A DNA stretch of 64,000 bases from Candidatus Gastranaerophilales bacterium HUM_9 (GTDB taxonomy: Bacteria; Cyanobacteriota; Vampirovibrionia; Gastranaerophilales; Gastranaerophilaceae). This document shows, in pieces, positions 1 to 8,421 of the stretch (positions within the stretch are counted from its first letter, which is position 1; each line of letters begins with the position of its first letter). Below the pieces are notes generated by a model. The model was not told the origin of the DNA. It did not search any database and saw only the letters and a program-made list of their open reading frames with translations. The stretch is taken from contig DABG01000002.1 of NCBI GenBank assembly GCA_002103075.1, positions 1 to 64,000 on the forward strand, written 5' to 3'. The position numbers and the translations under genes are program-made.

Positions 1-247
1 GTTTGCAGGGATTCCGAATCTGTCTTGAATTTGCTCCACGCTCACAGAGTTTTCCCTTTTGTGACGTTGTCACAGTCGGCTCAATCTGTTGTCTTGACCA
101 ACTCGCGTTAAACGTGTCTTCGGTTGAACGTCATAATTGTATTCTACTATTATGTCGTTCAAACCTCCGCACTCTGCTCGTTGGTCGCTCGCTATCCGAA
201 CTAACTTCGTGTCGTTCGTCCGTAAATTCGCAATTCGGAATGACTGT
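1..247. repeat. Dispersed mosaic repeat, copy 1 (cut by left edge)
   Basis: This non-coding stretch starts GTTTGCAGGGATTCCGAATC and ends near CGGAATGAC. A shorter, close copy lies at 36311-36457. Relative to that copy it carries about 100 extra bases (roughly 89-186), which contain a near-perfect hairpin with arms TTGAACGTCATAAT and ATTATGTCGTTCAA. Open frames across it look like shadows, with no ribosome site or family resemblance. Confidence 0.75.
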
Positions 248-280
248 ATATATTTGGGTTTAGTCACCCTGAACTTGTTT

Positions 281-1563
281 CCACTACTGTCCATGATAAT
301 TTTTGCATTACAAAGCCCATTCAAATTGCAGTTGGTTGGGGTTTTTGTACCGTTTTCGTCCATAATTACGGACTTTTAAATGCATAAACAAGCTGTTCCC
401 TATAATTTTAAGCAGATTTTTTGTCGTTATTTCTTGACAAATTTCTTTTAACTCATCAGACATACGTAGCAATAGGAAGCTAATCAAAGCAATGCAAATT
501 TGCGTTCTTATTGCGTTTTCGCTTTTACCGAGGAACTTTTTTATCTTTAGATTTTGCTTTATCCATTTAAAGAAGAGTTCAATTTGCCATCTTTGTTTGT
601 ATAATTCAGCAATATCTTTATCAGAACGGTTAAAATCATTAGTAACGAGAATTAGAGGTTTTCTATCTTCTCGTTCAACGATTACTTTTCTTAAAGGGAT
701 ATCGGCATACTTGTTTATTCTATTACCACCAGGGCGTTTGTTGGTTAGGATAAAGAGCTGAGAAGATATACCTTGCGTAGTAGATTGGAGTTCAGATATA
801 TTCTTTATTCTTGCATCTCTTTTCAATCTAGTTACAAAGAAAGCACCAGCGGAATTGATATCATACCACCAATTGTAGTCTGTGTAGCCTCTATCAGCGA
901 CGTAAGTAACTCCTTTCTGTATTTGAATAGTTTTAGCCCAAGATATATCATTAGTTCTAGCCCCAGTTATATCAAACAATACGGGAGTTGTATTTGTTAA
1001 GTCATATACAACGTGCGTTTTAAGTCCTTTAACTTTAAGAGTTGTTTCAGCCCAAGGGTGATTTGTTAAATCCAAATTTATGGGGGTGGAATCTATAATT
1101 TGTACGAGTTCAGTAGTTTTGTAAAAAGAAGAATTTTTGACTTTAGATATTAGATAAAGACAAAGATCACGATATATACGCCAATCTCTAGTTTCATTAG
1201 CTTTAGCTAATGTTGAACGAGCGATATCTTTATGTATACCTAAATGATATTGTTGATTTGAGTGGAATTTAATTAAATCAACAATAGCTCTTAAAGAGAA
1301 ACAATTACTAATTTGTCCAAGAAGAACAGCGACAAACTGTTCCCAACAGGATAATTTTTTAACGGCACGATTACCTTTGTATTTATCAACAAAACGTCTG
1401 AAAGCAGAGCGATTAATAGCTGACAAAAGTGTTCCGATTATGGTATTATATTCTTGCAAGACGACCTCCTATTTTATTGTCTCGACAACTTTATTGTAGG
1501 ACAAACAGCAAATTATTGCTGCGTCTTGCTTTTTTATTGCTAAATTATTCGGGACAGTAGTGG
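281..1563 (-). mobile_element. Complete IS4-family insertion sequence, 1283 bp
   Basis: The element is bounded by imperfect 22-bp terminal inverted repeats at 281-302 and 1542-1563. They share CCACTACTGTCC at the outer end, and about 19 of 22 positions match. A 9-bp direct repeat AACTTGTTT flanks it at 272-280 and 1564-1572, which is the target duplication. It contains one transposase gene on the minus strand. Removing the element and one duplication restores a palindrome, ACCCTGAA-CTTGT-TTCAGGGT, so the insertion went into a REP-like repeat. Intact ends, full ORF and perfect duplication suggest a recent insertion. Confidence 0.9.
308..1459 (-). CDS. IS4-family DDE transposase
   Basis: 383 aa, the only gene of the surrounding insertion sequence, catalysing its cut-and-paste transposition. 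The N-terminus (about 1-75, with RRFVDKYKGNRAVKKLSCWEQ) resembles the DUF4372 domain that precedes the DDE domain in one IS4 subgroup. Catalytic residues appear at D123 (IDSTPI), D189 (VADRGYTD) and E294. The IS4 signature Y-x2-R-x3-E-x6-K is complete at Y287, R290, E294 and K301. The start is TTG at 1459, chosen because a strong ribosome site AGGAGG stands just upstream. Full length for the family, with no frameshift. Confidence 0.92.
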   Translation of the reverse strand: MQEYNTIIGTLLSAINRSAFRRFVDKYKGNRAVKKLSCWEQFVAVLLGQISNCFSLRAIVDLIKFHSNQQYHLGIHKDIARSTLAKANETRDWRIYRDLCLYLISKVKNSSFYKTTELVQIIDSTPINLDLTNHPWAETTLKVKGLKTHVVYDLTNTTPVLFDITGARTNDISWAKTIQIQKGVTYVADRGYTDYNWWYDINSAGAFFVTRLKRDARIKNISELQSTTQGISSQLFILTNKRPGGNRINKYADIPLRKVIVEREDRKPLILVTNDFNRSDKDIAELYKQRWQIELFFKWIKQNLKIKKFLGKSENAIRTQICIALISFLLLRMSDELKEICQEITTKNLLKIIGNSLFMHLKVRNYGRKRYKNPNQLQFEWAL

Positions 1564-1749
1564 AACTTGTTTCAGGGTCTCAAAAAAAATATTTTTACAG
1601 GTCATTACGAGGAGCGAAGCGACGTGGTAATCCAGAAAAAGACTTTTTGTGTACGCAGAACCGTTGATTTCTAGATTGCCGCACTTAATACATTACAAAC
1701 CATTCAATCGTTCGCGAGTTTAAATTATCTGGACAGTAATTATAAATAA
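1564..1749. repeat. Right half of split palindrome, dispersed repeat and IS-end-like remnant
   Basis: 1564-1580 is the second half of the palindrome interrupted by the IS. 1602-1637 is a GAGGAGCGAAGCGACG-type dispersed repeat, whose reverse-complement relatives lie near 36491-36532 and 51562-51597. 1677-1717 (CCGCACTTAATACATTACAA and onward) recurs at 46588-46628. 1731-1749 reads AAATTATCTGGACAGTAAT and resembles the inner-to-outer right end of the IS at 1542-1563, without a partner end or transposase. No gene is seen here. Confidence 0.6.
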
Positions 1750-1846
1750 ATTCAGAACCACATATATATATTTCTTTACAAAAAGGCAAATATTCTAAAA
1801 AAAAACACTTTATAAAAATATAGGTAAGTTTTATTAGGGAATTATT

Positions 1847-3466
1847 ATGGATTATTCTGAAAACATCAATTTCAAAGCTCTTTCGACTTTTCATAACAAT
1901 ATAAATAAAAATAATTCTATTTCAAATACAATTAAACCCAACAACTATTCACTTGATAAAGATACTGTTGAAATTAATAAAACAGAAACCACTAGTAATG
2001 ATAGTAAAAAATCTAAACTCATAAAATGGGGAGCTATAGTTGGTAGTGGTATTGTCGCTACAACTATTGCTGTCTTAACTGCAAAACATATCTCTGTTAA
2101 AAATGCTAAAAAAGCGGCAGAAGAACTTAAAAAAATAAAACTTCAAGAACTTGAAAAAGCAAAAGCTGAACAATTAAAAAAAGCTGAAGAAGCAAGAATT
2201 GCTCAAGAAAAAGCTCTCAAGGCTCAACAAGAAGCTAGAGAAAAAGCTATCCAAGAAGCTAAAATAAAAGCTGAAAAAGAAGCAAAAATCAAGGCTGAAA
2301 AAGAGGCTGAAGCTGCAAGAATCGCACAAGAAAAAGCAGATAAAAAGATTATAGATGGTTTATTTAAAGATTTTGATGAACAATTAGGTGCTGAGAAATT
2401 AAAAAGTCACATAGGTTATAATGATGAGATAAATCAACCTAATGTTTTTGAAAATGGCATTGTGAACACGCTTAAAAAGGCTGAAGATAAAGGAATTTCT
2501 CAAGATAAAATTGAAAATTTATATCAAACAATAGCAGAGAAAAATTCGCTTAATGATACTCAAATAAAGGGTATTAGTGGTAGTTCAAATTTATTGCCTT
2601 ATGAATCAGATTTCGCAAAATATGAACTTCGTTCAAGACGACAGTTGTTTGATGGTGTTGAAACTTTAAAAGAAACAACACCTCAAAAAGAAGGTGAAAA
2701 ATATAGTGAATATATTGAACGTTTGATTTCTACCCATAAATCTAATGTCGAGTCACAAAATGAAGCACATATTAAAAGGATTAGAGATAATATTCATTAT
2801 TCAGATGTAGAGCCACCAAAGGCAGATTTGACTGATGATGAACTTAAAATTTTACAAGAATGGCGACCAGAAGAATATAAGGACAAGTCAAAAGAAGAAG
2901 CCTTACAGAAGTTATCAGGTTATTGTAATTTTTGGACAAGGGGTTATACAAGTGAAGCAAAAGATGGTGGATTGCCAGAAAATATTGAACATATTTTGTT
3001 ATCTAAAGCATTCCCTAGATATAATTCTCAAACAAATTTGTTTAGGGATGGTCACAAAAGAGAAACTATTACTCCTGTTGCAAGGTGGATGAATATAACA
3101 GGATTAAGAACTGGTGAAACAACGGTCAAGGATGCAGAAAAATATATTGATGAAACCTTTAAGGTTGGTCAAAAGTATGTAGCACCTTCAAAACAAAGTT
3201 GTTCTATGGATTTACATAGTGCTCATGATGCTGATTTTTGCGATACAAGTGCAAATGAATTGAAGTTCATTATTCACCCTAAATCAGCGACTTCAAAGGC
3301 TGCAAATATAGCAAGTGCAACAGACCACACATTCCAATACGGACATTTTGAAGTTATTTATCCTAAAGGAACTGAATTTAATGTGTTAGATAAACGATTA
3401 GAAGAAGTTGAGTTGCATGGTGGCGATAAATATTATCGCTGGGTTGTAGAAATGCAAGAAGCATAA
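1847..3466 (+). CDS. Membrane-anchored protein with C-terminal ADP-ribosyltransferase-like domain
   Basis: 539 aa. An N-terminal INFKAL motif (7-12) sits in an Asn/Ser-rich stretch. One membrane segment follows at about 61-80 (WGAIVGSGIVATTIAVLTA), then a Lys/Glu/Ala coiled coil at 83-170, and a C-terminal globular part. The last ~150 residues resemble the R-S-E core of mono-ADP-ribosyltransferases: NLFRDG (R400), a Ser pair SCSMD (451-453), the strand pattern KFIIHPKSATSKAANI, and HFEVIYPKGTEFNVL (E502). The usual Gln/Glu two residues before the catalytic Glu is His here. The ribosome site is weak (AGGGAATTATT). It stands alone between repeats and a candidate RNA. It may act on a host or competitor protein, but this is inference; the enzymatic call rests on motifs only. 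Confidence 0.5.
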   Translation: MDYSENINFKALSTFHNNINKNNSISNTIKPNNYSLDKDTVEINKTETTSNDSKKSKLIKWGAIVGSGIVATTIAVLTAKHISVKNAKKAAEELKKIKLQELEKAKAEQLKKAEEARIAQEKALKAQQEAREKAIQEAKIKAEKEAKIKAEKEAEAARIAQEKADKKIIDGLFKDFDEQLGAEKLKSHIGYNDEINQPNVFENGIVNTLKKAEDKGISQDKIENLYQTIAEKNSLNDTQIKGISGSSNLLPYESDFAKYELRSRRQLFDGVETLKETTPQKEGEKYSEYIERLISTHKSNVESQNEAHIKRIRDNIHYSDVEPPKADLTDDELKILQEWRPEEYKDKSKEEALQKLSGYCNFWTRGYTSEAKDGGLPENIEHILLSKAFPRYNSQTNLFRDGHKRETITPVARWMNITGLRTGETTVKDAEKYIDETFKVGQKYVAPSKQSCSMDLHSAHDADFCDTSANELKFIIHPKSATSKAANIASATDHTFQYGHFEVIYPKGTEFNVLDKRLEEVELHGGDKYYRWVVEMQEA

Positions 3467-3477
3467 GGCATAGCAGA

Positions 3478-3524
3478 TTATCGACCCATTATTTTTAGAT
3501 TATCGTACCATTTTGGGTCGATAA
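3478..3524. repeat. Inverted repeat downstream of the ART-like gene
   Basis: Perfect 11-bp arms TTATCGACCCA (3478-3488) and TGGGTCGATAA (3514-3524) enclose a 25-nt loop. It starts 11 nt after the stop of the preceding gene. There is no clean T-run after it, so it could be a weak terminator or an RNA-processing hairpin. Confidence 0.5.
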
Positions 3525-3547
3525 ATTCAAGAGTTTTATTTTTACCC

Positions 3548-3575
3548 TTGAAATTTTGAAAACATAGTTTATAAT
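3548..3575 (+). promoter_or_regulatory. Strong sigma-70-type promoter for candidate RNA
   Basis: TTGAAA (3548-3553), 16-bp spacer, TATAAT (3570-3575). No ORF with a ribosome site follows on this strand. The predicted start, about 3581-3583, coincides with the 5' arm of a closing stem. Confidence 0.65.
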
Positions 3576-3580
3576 AAAAT

Positions 3581-3757
3581 AGAGTAATCTAGACGCTCAA
3601 AAACTACGTAATGGGGGCGATTATGTTTATTCTAATCGCTGAATAGTGAGGTCGTTCTCACCGGATTACTCTTTGAGTAACTGATAGTCCAAATAAATCG
3701 TAGATGGCATTTCTTTTTAGCAGTGTTACAGGGCTTAACGACCCCACAGTTGCTCTA
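3581..3757 (+). ncRNA. Candidate structured small RNA, about 177 nt, possibly 6S-like
   Basis: The ends pair: AGAGTAA (3581-3587) with TTGCTCT (3750-3756), and in DNA the symmetry extends to AAAATAGAG/CTCTATTTT. Internal hairpins include GCGATTA-N9-TAATCGC (about 3617-3639) and GTGAG-N6-CTCAC (about 3647-3662). A competing pairing is AGAGTAATC (3581-3589) with GATTACTCT (3664-3672). A strong promoter precedes it. Length, closing stem and location fit 6S RNA, the RNA polymerase regulator, but no diagnostic sequence was recognised. It shows no tmRNA, RNase P or SRP hallmark. Its 3' end abuts the stop of the convergent gene at 3760. Confidence 0.4.
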
Positions 3758-3759
3758 TT

Positions 3760-4119
3760 TTATTTGGTCTTTTTCAAGAAGATATTAATGGCTTCTTTCA
3801 TATTTGTTGGTGTTTTAAAGTCGTTGTCATCTTCATTGATTACAACAGTCTTATTCTTATAAACAAACCTATTATACAAAGAAAGTCCTACATAAATCAC
3901 AACTGATGATGTTGCAACACCCAACATAGCAAGCAAAAATTTCATCGCCATTTCTCGTTTTCCAAAAGGTGCCTTTGTTGCAAACTCTGTTGTAACCTTG
4001 TTTACGTTTTCTCTAGTACCGTTTGCTCCGAACATATCAGCGTAAGCGTTTCCACTACTAAACATAATGGAAACACTTATTACTAATATACTTATAAATA
4101 ATTTAAACTTATTCTTCAT
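3760..4119 (-). CDS. Small secreted or membrane protein, unknown function
   Basis: 119 aa starting MKNKFKLFIS. The frame is open further upstream, but that part overlaps the RNase E/G tail in another frame and is not believable coding. A signal peptide is clear (hydrophobic 6-20, cleavage near NAYA-D at 24-28). A second hydrophobic segment at about 59-82 (FLLAMLGVATSSVVIYVGLS) suggests a membrane anchor, followed by a short acidic and lysine-containing tail. The start codon overlaps the end of the RNase gene by 11 nt, which suggests coupled translation as the last gene of the operon. No family recognised. Confidence 0.7.
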   Translation of the reverse strand: MKNKFKLFISILVISVSIMFSSGNAYADMFGANGTRENVNKVTTEFATKAPFGKREMAMKFLLAMLGVATSSVVIYVGLSLYNRFVYKNKTVVINEDDNDFKTPTNMKEAINIFLKKTK

Positions 4120-5872
4120 CTTCGCTCTTTTTTGCTTTTGCAGGTTTTCTGCCTCTTGTTTTTCCTTGACCTCTGTTTGGTCTTCTTGTTTTCTTTTGAG
4201 GTTCAGCAGAGTCTTTTTCTTCAGTCTTAGTTTCTTCTGCTGGTTTTTCTTCCACTTCAACTTTTTTTGGTTCAATATCCAACTCAATTTCAGCGTTTTG
4301 AGGAAGTACATTTTCAGAAGTTTCAGTCACTTCTTCTTGTTTAATAAGTTCTTTTACTTTACCCTTATTAAACCTACCTCTTTTATTACCTCTCGTTTTT
4401 TTATTTTGTTCAAGGATTTCGTTTTCTTCTGTTACAACCATTGATGGATTATCAACTGTTACATTTATTTCCATATCCTTTGGTTGCATATCTAAATTTT
4501 CTTCAACCTCATTAACTTGGTTATTAACAGGTTTAGAGTCCTTATTTCTATTGTTTTGTTTTTGATTATTATTATTTTTCTTAAATCCACTCAATGGCAA
4601 CTTCATCTTAGCAGATTTTGCTCTATATTCACCTTCTGCAACAGGTGATGCCCATTTAATGTCTTCCATAATAAAGCCATTACCTTGACAATGTGGACAT
4701 TTCTTAGCAAAAACTTCTGCTAATGCTTGACCTTGTCTATGACGAGTCAACTCAACCAAGCCTAAATCTGATAATTGACCAACTTGTGGTTTTGCCTTAT
4801 CAGGCTCAAGAGCAATTTCTAATTCTTCCATCATTGCCAACTTGTCAACACGTGATGTCATATCAATAAAATCGACAATAACCATACCACCGATATTTCT
4901 TAATCTTAATTGTCTTGCTATTTCATGAACAGCTTCAATATTAGTTTTCAAAATTGTTTCATCTTGAGTTGCAGAACTTACAAATTTACCACTGTTTACA
5001 TCGATTACTGTTAACGCTTCTGTAGCTTGGATAAACAAGTAACCACCTGATGGCATATTAACCTTAGTTTGTAAAGCCGCCTTGATTTCTTTATGCAAAT
5101 CCATCGCTACAATCAATGGTTCTGAACCTTTATACAAAGTAATCTTAATATCTCTATTCATGTGCCAAGTTTGTAGAATTGTTTGCAATCTGTTCATCGC
5201 AAATGCTGTATCTACAATAATTTCTTGAGTATCTTCTGTACAAGCCTCTCTTATAACTCTATAAAGTAAGTCTTGGTCACGGTACAAAAGTGCTGGAGCA
5301 GTTACAGTTTCAGCAGAAGTTACAATATTGTTCCATTTTTCCAACAAGATTTCCAAATCTTCTTGAATATCAGCTTCTGATTGGTTTTCAGCTTCTGTTC
5401 TAATAATTACACCAACACCAACAGGTTTTAATAAACTTACAATAGATTTCAATCTTGCACGTTCTTTTACTGTAGAAATCTTTCTACTTACATTGATACC
5501 AGCTTCTCCAGGCATCAATACCAAAAATCTACCAGGAAGGCTGATTTCTGTAGTTACTCTAGGTCCTTTGTGACCAGTAGGTTCTTTCACTACTTGTACA
5601 ACTAATTTTTCTTTTGGAGCAAGTTTATCTTGCAAAGCACCTTTTTTCATAACGTCTTGTGCATGCAAAAAACCCATTTTATCTGAGCCAACATTAACAA
5701 ATGCTGCATCAATACTTGGTAATACGTTTTCTACTTGTGCCAGATAAACATCACCTAATAAGATTTCACCTCTGTTTATAAAAAACTCTGAAACTCTACC
5801 ATTTTCAATAAGAGCCGCTATGTTATCTCTCTCTGCGATAACAATTTTTTGTCCTTGTTCTGTGTTTTTCAT
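4109..5872 (-). CDS. rng: Ribonuclease E/G family endoribonuclease
   Basis: 587 aa. This single-strand-specific endonuclease processes rRNA and starts mRNA decay. An S1-type RNA-binding region sits near 36-95 (GEILLGDVYLAQVENVLPS). The catalytic Mg-binding aspartates are seen in VIDVNSG (about 289) and VDFIDM (about 332), and the zinc-link cysteines in KKCPHCQGNGF (about 391). After the catalytic core comes a long low-complexity tail, Asn/Lys-rich then Glu/Lys-rich, ending in Arg/Lys-Gly repeats. Such a tail suits RNA binding or a degradosome scaffold. It follows a TIGR03960-like radical SAM gene by 19 nt, a pairing known in cyanobacteria. It could be called rne or rng; the size is intermediate. 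Confidence 0.93.
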   Translation of the reverse strand: MKNTEQGQKIVIAERDNIAALIENGRVSEFFINRGEILLGDVYLAQVENVLPSIDAAFVNVGSDKMGFLHAQDVMKKGALQDKLAPKEKLVVQVVKEPTGHKGPRVTTEISLPGRFLVLMPGEAGINVSRKISTVKERARLKSIVSLLKPVGVGVIIRTEAENQSEADIQEDLEILLEKWNNIVTSAETVTAPALLYRDQDLLYRVIREACTEDTQEIIVDTAFAMNRLQTILQTWHMNRDIKITLYKGSEPLIVAMDLHKEIKAALQTKVNMPSGGYLFIQATEALTVIDVNSGKFVSSATQDETILKTNIEAVHEIARQLRLRNIGGMVIVDFIDMTSRVDKLAMMEELEIALEPDKAKPQVGQLSDLGLVELTRHRQGQALAEVFAKKCPHCQGNGFIMEDIKWASPVAEGEYRAKSAKMKLPLSGFKKNNNNQKQNNRNKDSKPVNNQVNEVEENLDMQPKDMEINVTVDNPSMVVTEENEILEQNKKTRGNKRGRFNKGKVKELIKQEEVTETSENVLPQNAEIELDIEPKKVEVEEKPAEETKTEEKDSAEPQKKTRRPNRGQGKTRGRKPAKAKKSEDEE

Positions 5873-5891
5873 TACTTTTAAATCCTTTTTA

Positions 5892-8420
5892 TTATAAAAC
5901 TTTCATCTCTCTGTCAAAAAAGCGAGTTCTTGTTATTTCAAAATTAACGGTCTTATCAATTAATTTCATAAAATCATCAATTCTAACAGGAACGATTTCG
6001 TCATTTTGACCTGTTCTTAAAACTATAAATAAACAGTCCTCATCTAACCTATAAGATTGTATTGAGTTTTTTATGTTTATTGTTTTTTCTATACCTTTTT
6101 TATTTGTCTTTTTTAGAAAAATTTCGTCTAAAGAACAAACTTTTTCTATATTGTACTTGATATTTTCATTTTTGTAAAGATTAGAATTTTTTAAATCCAC
6201 CTTATATTCTGCCCAATAAACTGTCGTATCAATAGAAGTAACGCTCTTATCAAGTTTTGTCACCTCAATAACTTTTGCGTCGTGATGTAAAACCTTGCTC
6301 AATTCTTCTTTTATATGTTCAACAGGTGTATCCTCAAGCAATTCTATATCCACCAATTCACAATCACTTTCTATAAATAATGGTAATGCTACACCCATAG
6401 AAATTTTCATCATTGGGTTAAATCCCATTGAAAAAGCAACATTCAAATCAGTTCTTGAAACAGCTTTATAAAAAGTATTTTGCCAATCAAGATGTGAAAA
6501 ATATTTCAAGATACCTTTTTTAGTAACCTTAATTCTATATCTATAAAGTACTCTATTGTTTGCAACCGTACATTTCCCTGGGTCGTGTACCGGTTCAAAG
6601 TTCAATTTTTGAGCTACATCAGATGCTTTATAAGGTTTTGCCATAACCTTTCTTGTTTTAAGATTAGGACAAACTCCACATTGAACACATTTCTTTTCAC
6701 AGGTAGGTTGTAAATTCAATTCTTTTGGTTGGTCAAATGCTTTTTTATATTCAGCCTTAAACCAATCTTTATCAACCCCAATATTTATAAAGTTCCAAGG
6801 GAGTTCTTCATCTAGTTTAAATGATTTTTTTGCATAATCTTCTAAACTAAATCCACATTCAAGAGCTGTTTCAAACCATACATTCTTGTCAAAATATTCG
6901 CCCCACGCATCAAGGTAACAACCTTTTTTGTACAAAGCTTCTATATAATCACAAAGTTTTTCATCACCTCTTGTTACAACGGCTTCAATTTGTGAAACAT
7001 ATTTTTCGTGATAATTTATCTTAACCCCTTTTATCTTATCGGTTTTAGATTTTAAATACTTGATATGTTCAGTTACTTCATCTAAATCCATCTGTGGACA
7101 CCACTGAAACGGAGTAAAAGGTTTTGGAACAAATATTGATAATGTACAAGTAATATCAAACCCGTGTTTTAAACCTTTTTCTTTTTTTAATAATTTTGTA
7201 CGGTATCTAATCTTACTCAACAATTCAGCCATCTCGTCCATATCTTCAAGAGTTTCCGTTGGCAAACCAGCTATAAAATAAAACTTAACCCTTGACCAAC
7301 CGTGCTCATACAGAGTTAGTACAGCGTTCATTATTTGTTCTTCTGAAATATTCTTCTTTATAACGTTCCTTAGACGTTGACTACCTGCTTCTGGTGCTAG
7401 TGTCATTGTTGATTTTCTAACGCTTTGAACAAGATTTGCAAGCTCAAGATTAAATCCATCAATCCTTTGACTAGGTAATGAAACAGATATTTTCTTTTTG
7501 TTAAAATCTACAGCTAATTCTTTTATAACTTCATTAATATTTTTATAATCGTTTGATGACAACGACAATAGTGAATACTCATCATATCCTGTAGTTTTAA
7601 CAAGTTGCTTTGTTAAATCAATAATATCTTCTCCACTACGTTCCCTAATAGGGAGTGTAACGTGTCCTGGCTGACAGAATCGACACATACGACCACAGCC
7701 ACGTCTAATTTCTACAACAGCCCTATCCTGAACAGAGTTTGAAAATGGTATAGGATAACGTTTTGGAGCGTTTTCTGTTGTCAATTGTGCAAGTCTTTTT
7801 GTTACTGTTGTATTATAACCTTTTGCCCAAACTCCATCTAGTTTACAGATAGCTTCAATACGTTCTTTTCTAGGCAACCCCTTAGTTTTTTCTATTGTTT
7901 GACATAACTCAACTATTAAATCTTCACCATCTCCAATTAAAAAACAATCTATAAAATCAGACATCGGTAGAGGATTATATGTACAAGGACCACCTGCAAC
8001 AATAATTGGGTGTTCATCAGTTCTATCTTCGTTTCTATGAGGTATACCTGACATCTCCAACATCTTTAAAACCGTAGGATAAGCAAGCTCCCACTGTAAA
8101 GAAAACCCGATTACGTCAAACTCGATTGCTTTACGTTTACTTTCAACACCATAAAGCGATTCTGGTACAAAATCAGGTTCAGGAGCATACAGTCTATCAC
8201 ACATAAAGTTTTCAACCTTATTCACCTGTTCATATAAAACACGAACCCCTAAATTACTAATTCCTATTTCATACTTATCAGGAAACGCCATCAAAAGTCT
8301 TACATCAGCTTTGTTAAAATCTTTATTGTATGACAAAAATTCGCCACCTACGTATTGATATGGCTTGTTACAACTGTATAATGCTTCTCGTTGCTCTCTA
8401 AAAAAACAGTTTTCGCTCAT
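5892..8420 (-). CDS. TIGR03960-like radical SAM protein fused to a DUF2344-type domain
   Basis: 842 aa. The N-terminal third resembles a B12-binding-type radical SAM front end. The radical SAM cluster motif is RRGCGRMCRFCQPG (C-x3-C-x2-C, near residue 241). A second cysteine group, CEKKCVQCGVCP, lies near 575-590 and may bind another Fe-S cluster. From about 640 to the end (KYFSHLDWQNTFYKAVSRT) it matches the radical-SAM-linked DUF2344/TIGR03936 domain, which is often a separate protein. The exact reaction is not known for this family; its regular position next to RNase E/G hints at RNA-linked chemistry. It starts 1 nt after the stop of the upstream small gene. Confidence 0.88.
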   Translation of the reverse strand: MSENCFFREQREALYSCNKPYQYVGGEFLSYNKDFNKADVRLLMAFPDKYEIGISNLGVRVLYEQVNKVENFMCDRLYAPEPDFVPESLYGVESKRKAIEFDVIGFSLQWELAYPTVLKMLEMSGIPHRNEDRTDEHPIIVAGGPCTYNPLPMSDFIDCFLIGDGEDLIVELCQTIEKTKGLPRKERIEAICKLDGVWAKGYNTTVTKRLAQLTTENAPKRYPIPFSNSVQDRAVVEIRRGCGRMCRFCQPGHVTLPIRERSGEDIIDLTKQLVKTTGYDEYSLLSLSSNDYKNINEVIKELAVDFNKKKISVSLPSQRIDGFNLELANLVQSVRKSTMTLAPEAGSQRLRNVIKKNISEEQIMNAVLTLYEHGWSRVKFYFIAGLPTETLEDMDEMAELLSKIRYRTKLLKKEKGLKHGFDITCTLSIFVPKPFTPFQWCPQMDLDEVTEHIKYLKSKTDKIKGVKINYHEKYVSQIEAVVTRGDEKLCDYIEALYKKGCYLDAWGEYFDKNVWFETALECGFSLEDYAKKSFKLDEELPWNFINIGVDKDWFKAEYKKAFDQPKELNLQPTCEKKCVQCGVCPNLKTRKVMAKPYKASDVAQKLNFEPVHDPGKCTVANNRVLYRYRIKVTKKGILKYFSHLDWQNTFYKAVSRTDLNVAFSMGFNPMMKISMGVALPLFIESDCELVDIELLEDTPVEHIKEELSKVLHHDAKVIEVTKLDKSVTSIDTTVYWAEYKVDLKNSNLYKNENIKYNIEKVCSLDEIFLKKTNKKGIEKTINIKNSIQSYRLDEDCLFIVLRTGQNDEIVPVRIDDFMKLIDKTVNFEITRTRFFDREMKVL

Positions 8421-8421
8421 T

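Noticed and set aside
3..379. Several short frames on both strands at the left edge
   Set aside because: They cover repeat sequence and the IS end; no start signals and no protein-like composition.
1685..1894. 69-aa minus-strand frame
   Set aside because: It overlaps the start of the ART-like gene and repeat sequence, and has no ribosome site.
3581..3757. tmRNA or RNase P RNA
   Set aside because: No tag reading frame, no TTCGA arm with CCA end, and no RNase P conserved segments.
4120..4311. N-terminal extension of the small secreted protein
   Set aside because: Lys/Leu-rich translation of the RNase tail in another frame; the signal peptide and start at 4119 fit much better.
4067..4444. 125-aa plus-strand frame rich in Phe and Ser
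   Set aside because: It is antisense to the Lys/Glu-rich tail of RNase E/G, whose codons give Phe/Ser on the other strand.
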